A model generated the notes under the pieces. That model made no database searches and was not told the DNA's origin. It was given only the letters and a program-made list of their open reading frames with translations. A DNA stretch of 64,000 nt from Marsupella aquatica (lineage: Eukaryota > Marchantiophyta): positions 4,650,001 to 4,714,000 of the forward strand of contig OZ316897.1 of the NCBI GenBank assembly GCA_973895155.1, read 5' to 3'. Position numbers and translations under genes: made by a program. Positions within the stretch are counted from its first letter, which is position 1; every line of letters starts with the position of its first letter. Below, piece after piece: positions 20,250 through 32,359 of this stretch.

Positions 20250-23200
20250 CTCTATTGAAAAACTTCCACCCTTCATTCTTCCCACTCCAATTTAGTCCCA
20301 TTTCCTACCAGTACTTTGTATTAGGTCCCTCTTGGCAATTTATTCCCACTGGATCAATTTTGAGTGGAAGTCCCTGAATCTAAGAAAAACAACTGTAGAT
20401 CTATTCAATCTATTCCAAGTCCCCAAAATTTGTGAAAGCTCACCTGACTATTTTATCTATTCCAAGTCCTAGAATTTGTGAAAACCCACCTATCTATTCT
20501 ATCTACTCCAAGTTCCAAAATTTGTGAAATCCCGCCTGTCTATTCAAAATATCCCTTTGACTTAGTTCCTCTGCTGGGAGCCACATACTGCTAGTCCCAA
20601 GTTTTGAAATCAGATAGTGACTTTGTCCCACGGTCTGCCAAATACCTTCTTAGGTTTTGCTTCTCTGGTCAGGTATTAGATTTTTCCTTAAATCATAGAG
20701 AAAAACTATCTTGCAATTACCAGGATTGAACAAAGGAAAACTTCAAGGATATATTCTAGGAAATTCCAGTTTGGGTTGTCAACTTCCAACTCTACTTCCA
20801 TCAACTTATGAAAACTGGTTTTTGATATGCAATTTGATATTAATTTGTGATCAATGCATCCGGTCAGAAACACCTACAAATTTTGGTGCGTGCCAAATAC
20901 CATTGGGCACTAAAGTTGACCACTTGTGTCAAAACAAAAGTGATCTATGGGAGAATTTTTCCCACACGTACCAGTCTCATTTCCAACCAGTACTTTGTAC
21001 TAGGTTCCATGCTCTCGGCAATTTCTTCCCATTGATCAGTTTTGAGTGGAAGTCCCAAAATTTGAAATACAATTGAAAATACAACTGTCTATTTTATCTA
21101 TTCCAAGTCCCAAAAGTTCTAAAAACCCACCTGTCTATTTGATCTATTCCAAGTCCTAGACTTTGCAAAAACCCACCTGTCTATTTGATATATTCCAAGT
21201 CCCAGAATTTGTGAAACCCCGCCTGTCTATTCTATCTACTCCAAGTCCCAGACTTTGCAAAAACCCACTTGTCTCTTCACACTACTCCAAACTCCATAAT
21301 TTGTGAAAACCACACCTGTCTATTCGATCTAACCCTTTGACTTAGTTCCTCTTCTGGGATCTATGTACTGCTGGTCCAAGGTTTGAAATCAGAGAGTGAC
21401 TTTGTCTCCCAGTTTGCCAAACACCTTCTAAGGTCCTTCTTGTGAGCTGGTAAGTTATCAGATTGTCCAGGCTTTCATAGGGAAGGAATGTCCTGCAATC
21501 ACCAGGACTGAACAAAGGAAAAACTGCACAAGATATGTTGACTAGAAAATCCCAGTGGGGCTTGTCAACTTCCAACTCTACTTCCATAAACTTTTCAAAA
21601 AAATGGTTTTGGATGTGCAATTTGAGATTGATCTGTGATCAATGCATCTGGTCCAAAACATAACAAACTTTTGTGTCTGCCAAATACCATTGGGCACTTT
21701 AAAATTTGTGAAAAACCAACTGTCTATTCAATCTATTCCAAGTCCCACAGGTTCTGAGAACCCACCTGTCTATTTGATATATTCCAAGCCCCAGAATTTG
21801 TGAAAAATGCACTTGTCTATTCAATATGTCCCTCTGACTTATATCCTCTACTGGGATCCATGTACTGCTGGTCCAAGGTTTTGAAATCAGAGAGTGACTT
21901 TGTCCCCAGTTTGTCAATCACCTTCTAAGGTCCTGCTTTTGAGCTGGTCAGTCATCAGATTGTTCCTTTCATAGAGAAGTACTGTCCTGCAATTACCAGG
22001 ATTGAGCAAAGGAAAGACTGCACAGGAGATGTTGAGTTGGGTCTGTCAACTTCCAACTCTACTTCCATCAACTTTTCAAAAAATGGTTTGGATGTGCAAT
22101 TTTGAGACTGGCCAGAAACATAACAAACTTAGTTTTGTGTCTGCCAAATACCATTGGGCACTTAAAGTTGACCAATTGTATCAAGATTAAAAGTGATCTA
22201 TGGGACTCATATTCCCACAGACTTGACTCCAGTATAGTTTTCAACCAGTACTTTGTAATAGGCCCTTCTTGGCTATTTCTTCCCATTGGATCACATTCAA
22301 GTGGAAGTCCCAGAATTTCTGAAAATCCAACTATCTATTCAATCTATTCCCAGTCCCACAAGTTCTGAGAACCCACCTGTCTATTTGATCTATTCCAAAT
22401 CCCAGACTTTGAAAAACCCTGGCACCTGTCTATTCAATCTATTCCAAGCCCCAGAATTTGTGAAAAATGCACGTGTCTATTCAATCTATTCCAAGCCCCA
22501 GAATTTGTGAAAATTGCACCTGTCTATTCAATCTGTCCCTCTGACTTAGTTCCTCTGCTAGGACCACGTACTGCTGGTCCAAGGTTTGAAATCAGAGAGT
22601 GACTTTGTCCCCAGTTTGCCAAACACTTTCTAAGGTCCTGCTTTTGAGCTGGTCAATTATAAGATTGTTCCTTTCATAGGGAAGGACTGTCCTGCAATCA
22701 CCAGGACTGAACAAAGGAAAGATTGCACAGGATATGTTGACTAGAAAATCCCAGTTGGGCCTGTCAACTTCTAATTCTACTTCCATAAACTTTTCAAAAA
22801 AATGGTTTTGGATGTGCAATTTGAGATTGATCTGTGATCAATGCATCTGGTCAAAAACATAACAAACTTGTGTATCTGCCAAATACCATTGGGCACTTAA
22901 AGTTGACCAATATATTGTGTCAAGATCAAAAGTGATCTATGGGACTAATATTCCCACACACTTGACTCCAGTATCATTTTCAGCCAGTACTTTGTAATAG
23001 GCCCTTCTTGGCAATTTCTTCCCATTGGATCAGATTCAAGTGGAAGTCCTAGATCTTGTGAAAATCCAACTATCTATTCAATCTATTCCCAGTCCCACAA
23101 GTTCTGAGAACCCACCTGTCTATTTGATATGTCCCTCTGACTTAGATCCGCTGCTGGGATCCACGTACTGCTGGTCCGAGGTTTTGAAATCAGAGAGTGA

Positions 23201-23545
23201 CTTTGTCCCCCTGTCTGCCAAACACCTTCTAAGGTCCTGCTTTTGAGTCAGTTATCAGATTGTTCCTTTCATAGAGAAGGACTGTCCTGCAATTACCAAG
23301 ATTGAACAAAGGAAAGACTGCACAGGATATGTTGACTAAAAAATCCCAGTTTGGGGTGTCAAGTTCCAACTCTACGTCCATCACCTTTTGAGAAAATGGC
23401 TTTGGATGTGCAATTTTGAGATTGATCTGTGATCAAAGCATCTGGTCAAAAACATAACAGATTTTGATGTTTGCCAATTAAATACCATTGGGCACTAAAG
23501 TTGGTCAGTTGTGTTAAGATAAAAGTGATCTACAGGAGAATATTT
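20250..23545. repeat. Satellite-like array: five higher-order units of ~0.5-0.8 kb, each with a nested ~40-bp minisatellite
   Basis: A complex block recurs starting at about 20,552, 21,333, 21,829, 22,536 and 23,133. It begins CCCTxTGACTTAGTTCCTCTGC and contains TACTGCTGGTCCAAGGTTT, GAGAGTGACTTTGTCCC, CACCTTCTAAGGTCCTGCTT and TGCCAAATACCATTGGGCAC. It is followed by a variable number of ~40-bp units built on TCTATTCCAAGTCCCAGAAT, TTGTGAAAA and CCCACCTGTCTATT. Changing copy number of the short units explains the different spacings (781, 496, 707, 597 bp). Open frames on the minus strand are repeated with the DNA and have no recognised domain. Confidence 0.9.
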
Positions 23546-24029
23546 TCACCCAAAGGATTTGTTGATGGATTGGTTGGACACTTGGCATCAACCTTGGGCT
23601 CTCACTTTAACTAATTCCAGGAGGAAATGTAACATGTCATGGTACTTTTCATTCATTATGAAATAATTTTATAAGGCTATAACATCTAGCACCCTTTTAA
23701 TGAGGTAACAAGGTGGGTCTGAAAACCTTGCCATATAATTATTGTACTTAAGGGGATTAATAATGATCGTGACAAGCATCACCATGTCAGTGTTCCACAT
23801 GTCCAATTCTCATTGGTACACATGTCATGCTATTGTATTAAAAGATTCATATTCGTCTATCCTAAGGATAATGCTTTGAAGTATTTACAACAGTAGCATT
23901 CTTTATTTCCTTTGTTCAAGAGAAATCCGTGAGTACTAATATTGGGTAGCTTGAGTGGCATTGTTCTCTTTACCAAAGAGGTATAATGCAAAACAAAATC
24001 TGCATGCATGCAGCATTTGCAACATATAT
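23546..24029. other. No gene recognised
   Basis: AT-rich spacer between the array and an LTR remnant. GCATGCATGC occurs at about 24,003. Confidence 0.4.
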
Positions 24030-24560
24030 GCCATAGTTAGTCTGACCATACTCAGGTACTTGATCAATGTTAGATGTGTTACTTTGGATATGCACATCCA
24101 AGCATGAGTTAGCTTAGCTTATGAGTTAGCTTAGCTTGTGAGTGGAACTTAGGCTCATTGTTACATAGGCATCTTAAAGATAGGGAGAATTTCTATTGTA
24201 GAGATTTGGTTTGGCCAACGGCCCTAGAGTGCAATAAAACTCTTTTGTTTAATCCCGTGGACATGGCCTGTGGAAAGGTGAACCCCGTATCTCTTGAGTT
24301 GACTATGTGCTCATTAGACATACATTTCACATGTGCATGTTGTCTATGAGCGATCCATTCCTAAACAATTGGTTAGAAGTACCAAAAAGTTATCTTGTGT
24401 GTTCCCGTGTACGTAGCCTTTGGAGAGGTGAGCCACATGTCTCTTGTGTTGATTACTTCTCATTGGATGTTTCACATCTGCATGTTGTCTATGATCAATT
24501 TGTCGCTCAACAATTGTGGCATTGGTGCTCCATTGGATGTCACAACTAATCCTAACCAAA
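24030..24560 (+). mobile_element. Copia-type LTR remnant with a second partial LTR end in tandem, copy 3
   Basis: 24,030-24,370 carries the same ordered blocks as the remnants at 7,220 and 8,195: CATAGTTAGTCTGACC, TGTTAGATGTGTTAC, CTTAGGCTCATTGTTA, GATAGGGAGAATTT, CTAGAGTGCAATAAAACTC, GAACCCCGTATCTCTTGAGTT and TGTTGTCTATGAGCGATCCATTC. The U5-like end is then repeated at 24,385-24,500 (TTGTGTGTTCCCGTGTACGTAG to GCATGTTGTCTATGATC). After it comes CAACAATTGTGGCATTGGTGCTCC, which resembles the initiator-Met primer binding site TGGTATCAGAGC with changes. No intact gag or pol follows. Confidence 0.6.
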
Positions 24561-27500
24561 GACCCTAGTGCGAATCTGACAAAGTATCATTGACTTGTAA
24601 TTTCCTAGAAAATCAAGATATGATTGATGCCCATATATATTGCCTCAAACAGTGTGGTCAGTTTAACTTGGGAATCCCATGAGGTGAGTGTGAGTTAGAT
24701 GAGTATTAGTTAACTCAGGTACCCCCAAATGATGTTGCCTTACTTGGTCATGAGGTAATACACAATCCTAATGTTTTGAGAGAATGATGCAATATCAAAA
24801 TTGAACATGCAGCTATTGAACATAAGTAAAATTTGAAACAACAAAATGAATATGCCTTTTCCAGCCAGGTGGTGGTTGGACAGTGTACAAAAATGTTTGC
24901 AAGGTGGGCCCACAGATGGTGCCCAATGCATTCCAAAGATCGTCGTGGCAAAGACCATTGGGGCACATAGCACAGGCTGATCAAATGCTGCCAAAACAAA
25001 CCTTGAGGTTATCAATCAAAAGCATTGGGGCAGGAATGGATCAAGGTCAACCATCTACGAAAAGACATGTCATGAGTCCAATAATTAATTTTGTAGATGG
25101 GAGGAAATTTCCCAACCTCCCTGTTTGAGGGATTTCTAGAGCTAGTGACACTATAATCATAGTGTCCTCACCTCGTTTCTTCCAACCCATTGCGCCCAAA
25201 GAAGTTAGGGTTTTTTAATTCAATTGGATGGAGGACTTAAGAAAATTTGTTTGAAGAAAAAAATAGGGGTGTTTTAATACCAAATTTGGGAATATTCCAT
25301 AGAGAAAGGGGTTAAAACTAGCAAAATTTTACTTTATTTTCTTGAGTTTTAGGGTGTTTATTAACTGAAAAGTTTGTGCATGATATAAGACTTTTCTTGG
25401 AGTGAGGCCTCTAAGGCTATAATGCCAGGGAATTTCTGATTGTCATCAGTACAATAATCTCTAGTAGTGATGTTGTGCTTGCTATTGTTCTTCGCATAAT
25501 TCTTCATCCTCCCAGGCATGTTGCTCACAATCATGCATAACAACACAAAATCATATCTAGGCGCTTTCGTTTAGTGCAGACGTCAACCAGAGTGTATAGA
25601 TCTAGACTTAAACATCAGTAGTAATACAATTTTTTAGATGGTGTGATGGTTTCTATAGGTTGCCCAAACATGAATGCCAACAGGTTTGCATGTACATTGT
25701 TCGCTCAAATTGACAAGTGCCAAATGCTTAGAAACTTTTCCTTAAGATTTAGCAAAGTACCCCAAAAACCTCAGGTCCTTCTAAGACGGCACAATTTAGA
25801 AAAGGAATGGAAGAGCAAGGTTGGATGTGATCATCTAACTCTAGCAAGATCAGTGCCATTTCTGCCCTTATTTCCAGATGGGTTGACAAAGTCTTTTAGA
25901 CCTAGAAGATGTCCAAGAAGACATTAAAGCTCAGGTCACACTCTCATTTTAGCAAGATATTCAAGCTTACCTCCTACCAATTACCAAATTTGATGCTGCA
26001 GCCCAAATTTATTATCCAGAGATTGCAAGGGAGTCCTTGCAACAAAACTACTCAAACCTTAGGGACTCATCAATCCTATGGCCAAAGGTTTGAGAAGCTT
26101 GTTCTGTCTCAGATGTTAGGATTAACAAGCTTTACAAGTAAGAAAATATCTCTCACTTTGGATACTGTGACCCTGTCCTCCTTTGTTTCTTCCTGTGTTT
26201 CCTTTTGCCCTATTTTGATATCTTTCCATGTGCCTTCACGGGCCTGCTAGGTCCTCTTGTCTCCCATTATTCACATGGAATTTAAGTGGAAATTTTAAAA
26301 CCTACAAATAAAATAACTAAGAAGAAAAAATGCCAATCCAGCCTGTTTGGAGGTTACTGATCATTTTAGTAATAATCATCATAGTATAAAAGTTACTTAT
26401 CTCTAGAAGGAAGAGTGGGAAGGAAGAGTGGGTGGCACTTTCTGTTGTCACTCTTGTGACAAGAATACCAGGAATAAACCATTTAGGGTTTGAGCAGTGA
26501 CTTTGCATTTCTGGTTCCCGGTTACAAAGATTGATAATAAGCCAATCATCACTGTAGAAAGTTACAATAGTAAGTTGTTTGTAACTTCATAAATAAAACT
26601 CCAAAGCAATTTTCTTGGGACTCATTTTGAAGCCATCAATGAGCCCAATTTAAATAATGGTGTTATGTTGTCAGCCTGTTTATCAGTGCCATCTCCACAT
26701 AAAAGGCTATAATACAGATTGATAACAGTTTGTGCTCAAAACTAGTAGCTAAAGATCCAAACCAGGGGGCGACCAGGATAGAAAGGGGTACCCAAAGTCA
26801 CATAAAGTTATTGTTCCAATGACAACGATTGACTAATATATGACTAATAATGGTTGTACCTTTTGCAATAAACATCCAAAGCTAATCATATTTGTACCCA
26901 TTTTGAAGCCATAAATGAGCCCCATTGAACGCCTATCTTGTCATGTAAACATGATGCCCATATAAAATGTTATTGGTGGAATGAATGTTGCACTAAAATA
27001 TTTCAGCAAGAGGATCCAAACCCAGATTCAGGACTAGGAGTGAAAGCAGGGGGGATCCAATTAGATGGTGGACCCCCCACTTGTGTGTGCCATAATACTT
27101 GTCCTATTAATCTAGTCCTATTTTTTATTATTTAATTTTAAAAACATTGCATACACTGCAATGTCAGTGTTTACATCAAAATGCTCAGAACTTGTTAGCC
27201 AGGATTTAGTAGTAATATAAATTTATTTATGATCAGAACTTGTTAGCCAGGATGACATCACAATAGTGATTCTTGTGCTAATACTGCCAAAATCATTCCC
27301 TTCTCCAGCTCCTTGTAAAATGCCGCAAAGGAAAATAAAGTGAACAAATTTTAATACATAATGCCCTAAACCCTAAATATTTTCCCTTTAGACCTTTGAG
27401 GCATTGGTCAATTCAAATAACTATCTCACAAAATACGGGAAAAAATCACTCAATGTCCGGATTAGGGAAACACCCAATCATTCTTATTTTGAGGATTGGG

Positions 27501-27779
27501 AGGGTGGGACAACGCTTCAAAAATACCAACTTGGTGCTGAAAGGAGTAGAATAAACATCTATTCCAAAACCTTACAATATTGTGACACATGAGTGGCTAA
27601 CCCTAAACTAATGCTCAACAAAAATGAAAAACTAATGGGTGGTACGGTAAAGCTCAACAATAGCTCAACTAAACGGAAACTTGCAACCTCAAATCTGTTC
27701 CCCCTCCTTGCCCATCCTAGTCTTCAAATGACTTTTTTTCTTTCTTTTGTCCCCAATTTTTTCTTTCAACTTTTAAATA
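24561..27779. other. No gene recognised; diverged tandem duplication at 26.5-27.06 kb
   Basis: AT-rich anonymous DNA. At about 26,520-26,790 and 26,811-27,060 the same series of phrases appears diverged and offset by about 280 bp (CATTTTGAAGCCATxAATGAG, a TTACxxTAGTAA-like region, GATCCAAACC near the end). The remainder shows only short frames. A 92-bp stretch around 25,130-25,350 is T-rich and similar in style to the repeats at 35.1 and 52.7 kb. Confidence 0.4.
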
Positions 27780-27975
27780 CATTGCCACTAAAGATGTTTG
27801 AATTCACAATACTGTCACTATTTCTTTTTGTATTTACAAAAATTACACGGTTTTTGTATATAGTTCCCCTTGTTACCTTGGAAAACTTCTCATCTGTATA
27901 AGAAACCCTGACATTTTTATAAATACAGAAAAAATAGTGGCAGTATTGTGAAGTAGAACATCTTTAGTGGCAAAG
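27780..27975. mobile_element. TA-flanked MITE, intact copy (196 bp)
   Basis: The element begins CATTGCCACTAAAGATGTT and ends AACATCTTTAGTGGCAAAG. The terminal inverted repeats extend inward: CACAATACTGTCACTATTTC is mirrored by AAATAGTGGCAGTATTGTG, so at least 50 bp pair with mismatches. It is flanked on both sides by TA, the target-site duplication of Tc1/mariner-type MITEs. It has no coding capacity and must depend on a transposase elsewhere. Confidence 0.85.
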
Positions 27976-28173
27976 TAATTAAAAGCTATTTTTTTATTTT
28001 CTTTTGGTTGTCCTTCAATCTCTTCAATCTAATTGGTTTGATGAGGATCACCAATAAGTTTTGGGACATCCATTTTTCTTCAAATTTATTTAGTAAGTAT
28101 GCCCAAGCTAGGTAGTAGAGTGAAACCATTTCAGCCAAAGTGGGCTTGAGATGACAAAATTCTGATAAAAACA
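27976..28173. other. Short spacer between MITE and SINE
   Basis: AT-rich, with nothing recognisable. Confidence 0.4.
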
Positions 28174-28340
28174 TATATTGATGCATTTTTTCTTTTTTAA
28201 AAAACATTTTTTTAAGGGAAATCTGTGAAACCCCATAGAAAGGGAATAGACAGCCACAATAGTTGAATTCAAGACCTATCAGTGTCTTCACTCAAGTGAG
28301 CTACCACAAAGTCACGCCTCTCTGGGCTATATTGATGCAT
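28174..28340 (-). mobile_element. tRNA-derived SINE with 13-bp target-site duplication
   Basis: On the minus strand the element (28,187-28,327, 141 bp) begins with a tRNA-like head. This has an A-box-like TGGTAGCTCACTTG and, about 30 bases later, a B-box-like GGTCTTGAATTC. A TATGGGGTTTCACAG body and an A-rich tail (AAAAAAGAAAAAA) follow. The direct repeat TATATTGATGCAT lies exactly on both sides (28,174-28,186 and 28,328-28,340). The head, the A-rich 3' end and the long perfect duplication together indicate LINE-mediated retroposition of an RNA polymerase III transcript. The perfect duplication suggests a fairly recent insertion. Confidence 0.85.
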
Positions 28341-31300
28341 CTTAGGATACTGACATACCCCAATAGCACAGAAATAACATCATGAAAACCCAACAACTCA
28401 CTAACTTAAAAGACTGTTTATTACTTAAGGTGCACACTGCCACTATTAATTATCAACATTTGATTTTGATCTAAGAATTTGACAACATGCATAGAGTCTT
28501 GTAATCGTTTGTATTGTTGTCCACCGGCCTCTTTGTTAGTCCTATCAATCAATCACATCTAACGGTTATAATTACTCATTGACATTTTTAACTAAATGAA
28601 TCAAATACAGAGATCGATATGATTAATCAAAATTTAAAAGTAAATTAAAGGGTTACAAGAGGTTACCTTTTCGCCCTCACTCTTTGCAATTTGGCATCCA
28701 TTGTAACTTTTTAAAATTGTAAGTTTTTACCATTTGCGGGTCTACCCAATTATGGTTAACTTTAGTCTTGGGTCAATTTCTAGTTACTAAAGCTAAACCA
28801 CCATTAGGGTGTTAATAGTGGTTAATAGTGATTAGCCATGACTCAATATTTAGCATATAGAGGGGCTAGGGATTGAGAGCTCCTCTTGGAGACTCATGCT
28901 CATTGTTGAGGGAGCTAGCTAGGTGCTAGGAGGAGAGCTGGTTGCTTGACTCATGTGTATGGTGTCGCCGGTTGTCCCAACAATAACAAGCACAAATGGT
29001 AGTGTTTGTTTGTTGCAACAAATACCACCATTTGCATTTGTAATGGAAACCGCTGACATGGTGCAACCACTGGCTAGGAATTTTGGAATGAACTCATCAG
29101 GGGGTCCTAGATATATATATATTCCAACTTTACAGTCAGGTACAATAAATTTATGATTTTTGTGTATTAATTGGCAGCAGATTTCTGCAGAATTGGTCAT
29201 GTACACTAGAAAATCAGCTTAGGTATTGGTGGGATATTCTTGCACTTTTGGAAAAAATGCCATAAATTATAGATGCTTAGATTGTGTTGAAGTTGTTTCA
29301 GTTTGGAAGATGCAATTTTTGTGGGCATTGAGCATTCCTTGGATGACCAACCCAATCTTGACTTTGATATAAATTGAGATTTAGTGGTAGATTGATGTAT
29401 ATCTCATAGAATATATTGATTGTGGTAGATTTGGCCAAAAGTTGAAAACATCATTCTTGTTCTGTCCAAAAGTGTGCTTCTTTCTACTAACCCCGCATAA
29501 ACACAAATATTTTTGAACCCTTACTGTTGTTCTGTCTGGGCATCGTGCTAGCACAAACAAAGATTTCCAAAAAAACACTTCAATGAATCTTTCTATCTAT
29601 GTACACACATAGCCTCTCCCTCGGTCTCCCTTTTTTGGTTTTGAAAGATGGGAATGTCACCCAAACCCGCTCCTTTACAATTGCTCCTAATGCACATATT
29701 CTAGCTGGCCAGTAGAAGTTTGTCAATTGACATCTTATAAATGGTTATTCTAAAGTGGGTTGAGTATGTTTTTACCCTACTGTTATAGTTTCATGCTCCT
29801 TAGTTTACAGGGTTTAGAGTAATATTACTTATGAAATGCTAAGCAGTTCAAATTTCTAGGTTTGCTGTTAGAGATCCTTTAAAATAAGTTCTAGGTTGTT
29901 CCACTTTATTAGAGAATTCTTGGGGAATTCAGAGCTTGCACCCTACATCATAATTTTTCTGTGTTGTTTCAATATATTCTCATCGTGCTGATTGGCAATC
30001 TGGTAGTACAAAGTTCATGCTACTTTGCAGATGCTTGCTTCGATCAGTCAGCTAAGTCATTTTGGGGTTTTTCCACAATATCTCTACTTAATATATTGGA
30101 TGTCTTGTAGTATCCGACCTGACCATTCTTCCACTACTGAGGTAGTGGAGTCGTCTGATCTTTAATCCAAGGATCCAGCCCTTACGATGGAGAAGGGTTT
30201 AGCTCAAGGGAAGGAAAAATTCCTTTTGTTGGTTGCCTGAAATGCAAATGGAACAAAGAGTTGGAGATTCCCTAGTACTTCAAAATACCAACAAGAAACT
30301 TGATGTTCTCTTTGCATTGATTCAAAGAGACTGGCGCTCAAAGTAACCATGATCTTACATGGTGTTGCCACTCTTCTCACAATACCTGGCACCTTTGACT
30401 TAAAGTTTTATCCCTCAAAGTTGAACAAGTACTTAGAGGCCCTCAGCTAACCATTTTCTGATTGGGATCCCATCATCTCTTAAAATAATTTGCAACTTTG
30501 GAAAGTGCGGTGGGAGCTGGGAAATTTTGGCAAATCTGACGGGAAAGTGGCATTGTATATATCTGACCGTGGAGGAATGATGCCTCTTTCAACCACAAGG
30601 ACTCACAAGACTTTACAAACTGTGATCATTAGTATTTGGTATAATAGTGGCTGTTACATTAGGCCAGACATTAGGGTCGACTGGAAACTGACATCGCTTA
30701 GCTTACACAGGACTAATTGTGAGCAAAGTTTGTGATGTAGATTCACAAGGCACTGAGGTAATCATCCCATTGGACCGCTTATTTAGGATTGGGATTGTAT
30801 TCAAGTTGCAATTTCTTTCCTCTGTCTTCTTTGTAATTTTGTCAATTCTTCAAATCTTGTGTGTTTATCCTCTCATCAATTTTCCTTTCCTTAGTGCAGT
30901 ACTCACCATTACCTCTCCAAAAATGGACAGAATTGGCAGTGTCATCCAACAGTGTCTCCCATTGTATCCAATGCATGTAATGTACCTCACATGCCTAGTA
31001 TGTAGTTTGGATGGTTATTCTGACGTTAGGTTATAAGAACTTCTTGAAGCAAGCTCAAATGTGCCCCTTCTTAGAAGAATATTGAGGCTAAGATATTTAG
31101 GGCGCAAGAGAACTATTTTGAGAGAATGGAGAGAATTGATGAAGTGAGAGGTGATCCGGGGAGGTGATTACAGAGGCGATGGGCCATGATAGTGTGAAGG
31201 GAAGATTCATAGATTGAGAAAGTGCATTAAGTGTAAGGATGAAGCAAGAGATCATGGATAGTATTTGAATACATAATTGAGAGGGGTTGATTGCACCAAG

Positions 31301-31696
31301 GATGAGAGAAATTGGATTATCAGAAGAGAAAAAGCTTCATTACCAGTGACTGGATGGCCTTCTTGAACACATGCATAAATACAATATCACTAAGAATATC
31401 CCCTAGCGAGAGAGGCCTGGCTACAATACACGTTGACTGTACGTTGGTCACTTACATGTTTTCAGTATACTATGGTTATTGTACTATATGTCATAACAAT
31501 GGTAGTCAAACTTTCCCATGGGTGGAAAGTGGTTACAGTGAGGTGTACCATTTGATCAAGGAGTTTGTCTGGCCTCTCCTGAAAATTGCTTGATCACTAA
31601 TTGTACACCTCAATGTGTGGCCACATCATTGTGAGGCCAGGTGCCTCATGCATTGCTTTGAATCAGATTGTATAAATTAGCATGAGCTGTAATTTA
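28341..31696. other. No gene recognised
   Basis: AT-rich with stop-broken frames. Around 30,110-30,700 several adjacent frames (for example a 34-codon frame at about 30,240-30,350 and 30490-30735) look like decayed coding sequence, possibly of a transposable element, but no motif is identifiable. A short (TA)n tract lies at about 29,112-29,123. Confidence 0.4.
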
Positions 31697-31740
31697 CATT
31701 GTCACTAAAGATGTTTGAATTTATAACACTACCACTAATT

Positions 31741-32207
31741 TTTATTACGGACCCCACTAGAGGTCCTTTCCAAACTTCCTGGCACCACAGCGCGCCACAT
31801 CATCAAGATGCGCTGCAAATAGGTACATATTGGTTTACAAAACAAAATTTGCTTCCACATTCTTGTTTGTGGCGTGATTATGATAAAATCAAGGACGCCA
31901 TGCCGTAAAACTTGATGTAAAACTATTTTAAAAGTAACCGTTTTATTTACTCTAGGTAACAAAATGTTGAAGTAATCATAGACTCGTAACCATTTTTTAA
32001 ACCCCGAATAACCGACTGCCCACCCTCTGGTTCAATTAAGTAATTAATTAATTATATATCCTGCACTCTCTTGTCCTCCGGATCACACAGAGGGTATCCT
32101 AGCAACTTCTCTTCGAACTGCTTTATGCTTCGTTGAGCCCTAGGCAAGAAAGCACTCGAGTCAATGGCCACAGCAGCCATTCAATTCAAAACAGATGAGG
32201 TCTATGA
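31741..32207 (-). mobile_element. 467-bp insertion inside the MITE, flanked by ACTAATT
   Basis: The direct repeat ACTAATT at 31,734-31,740 and 32,208-32,214 brackets a segment absent from the other MITE copy, which fits a 7-bp target-site duplication. On the minus strand the segment ends CCGTAATAAA directly before the duplication. That could be the remains of a poly(A) end, so a retroposed transcript is possible. GC content is higher than in the flanks and a small frame with complex composition lies near its 5' end. Confidence 0.6.
32052..32180 (-). pseudogene. 42-codon frame within the nested insertion, possible captured gene fragment
   Basis: It begins MAAVAIDSSAFLPRAQ and ends CDPEDKRVQDI, with the stop at 32,052-32,054. 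It has a balanced, soluble-protein-like composition (several D/E/K/R residues, FEEKLL, PEDKR) that is unusual among the AT-rich frames around it. I do not recognise the family. It sits at the 5' end of the inserted segment in the same orientation as the putative poly(A) end, as expected of a truncated retrocopy or a captured first exon. Confidence 0.35.
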
Positions 32208-32359
32208 ACTAATTGTATTTATAAATATGTCACAATTTATGTATATAGCTCCCTTAGTTACGCTGATGAACTTCTCATCCATATATAAAATTGTGGTATA
32301 TTTGTAATACAAAAGAAATTGTGGCAATATTGTCAATTAGAACATCTTTAGTGACAAAG

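Larger units (their letters stand above)
31697..32359. mobile_element. TA-flanked MITE, second copy, split by a nested insertion
   Basis: The ends match the element at 27,780-27,975: the left is CATTGTCACTAAAGATGTT (31,697-31,715) and the right is AACATCTTTAGTGACAAAG (32,341-32,359). Both ends are again flanked by TA. The internal TGTATATAG-TCCC-TTGTTAC block of copy 1 is found here at 32,238-32,262. The left 44 bp and the right ~145 bp are separated by a 467-bp foreign segment at 31,741-32,207. Confidence 0.8.

Noticed and set aside
21342-22819. Similar minus-strand frames at 21342-21620 and 22592-22819
   Set aside because: They are copies of the satellite unit; frames are not preserved in the other units.
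27358-27380. Telomere-like CCCTAAACCCTAAA
   Set aside because: Only two units and no array, so there is no evidence of an interstitial telomere.
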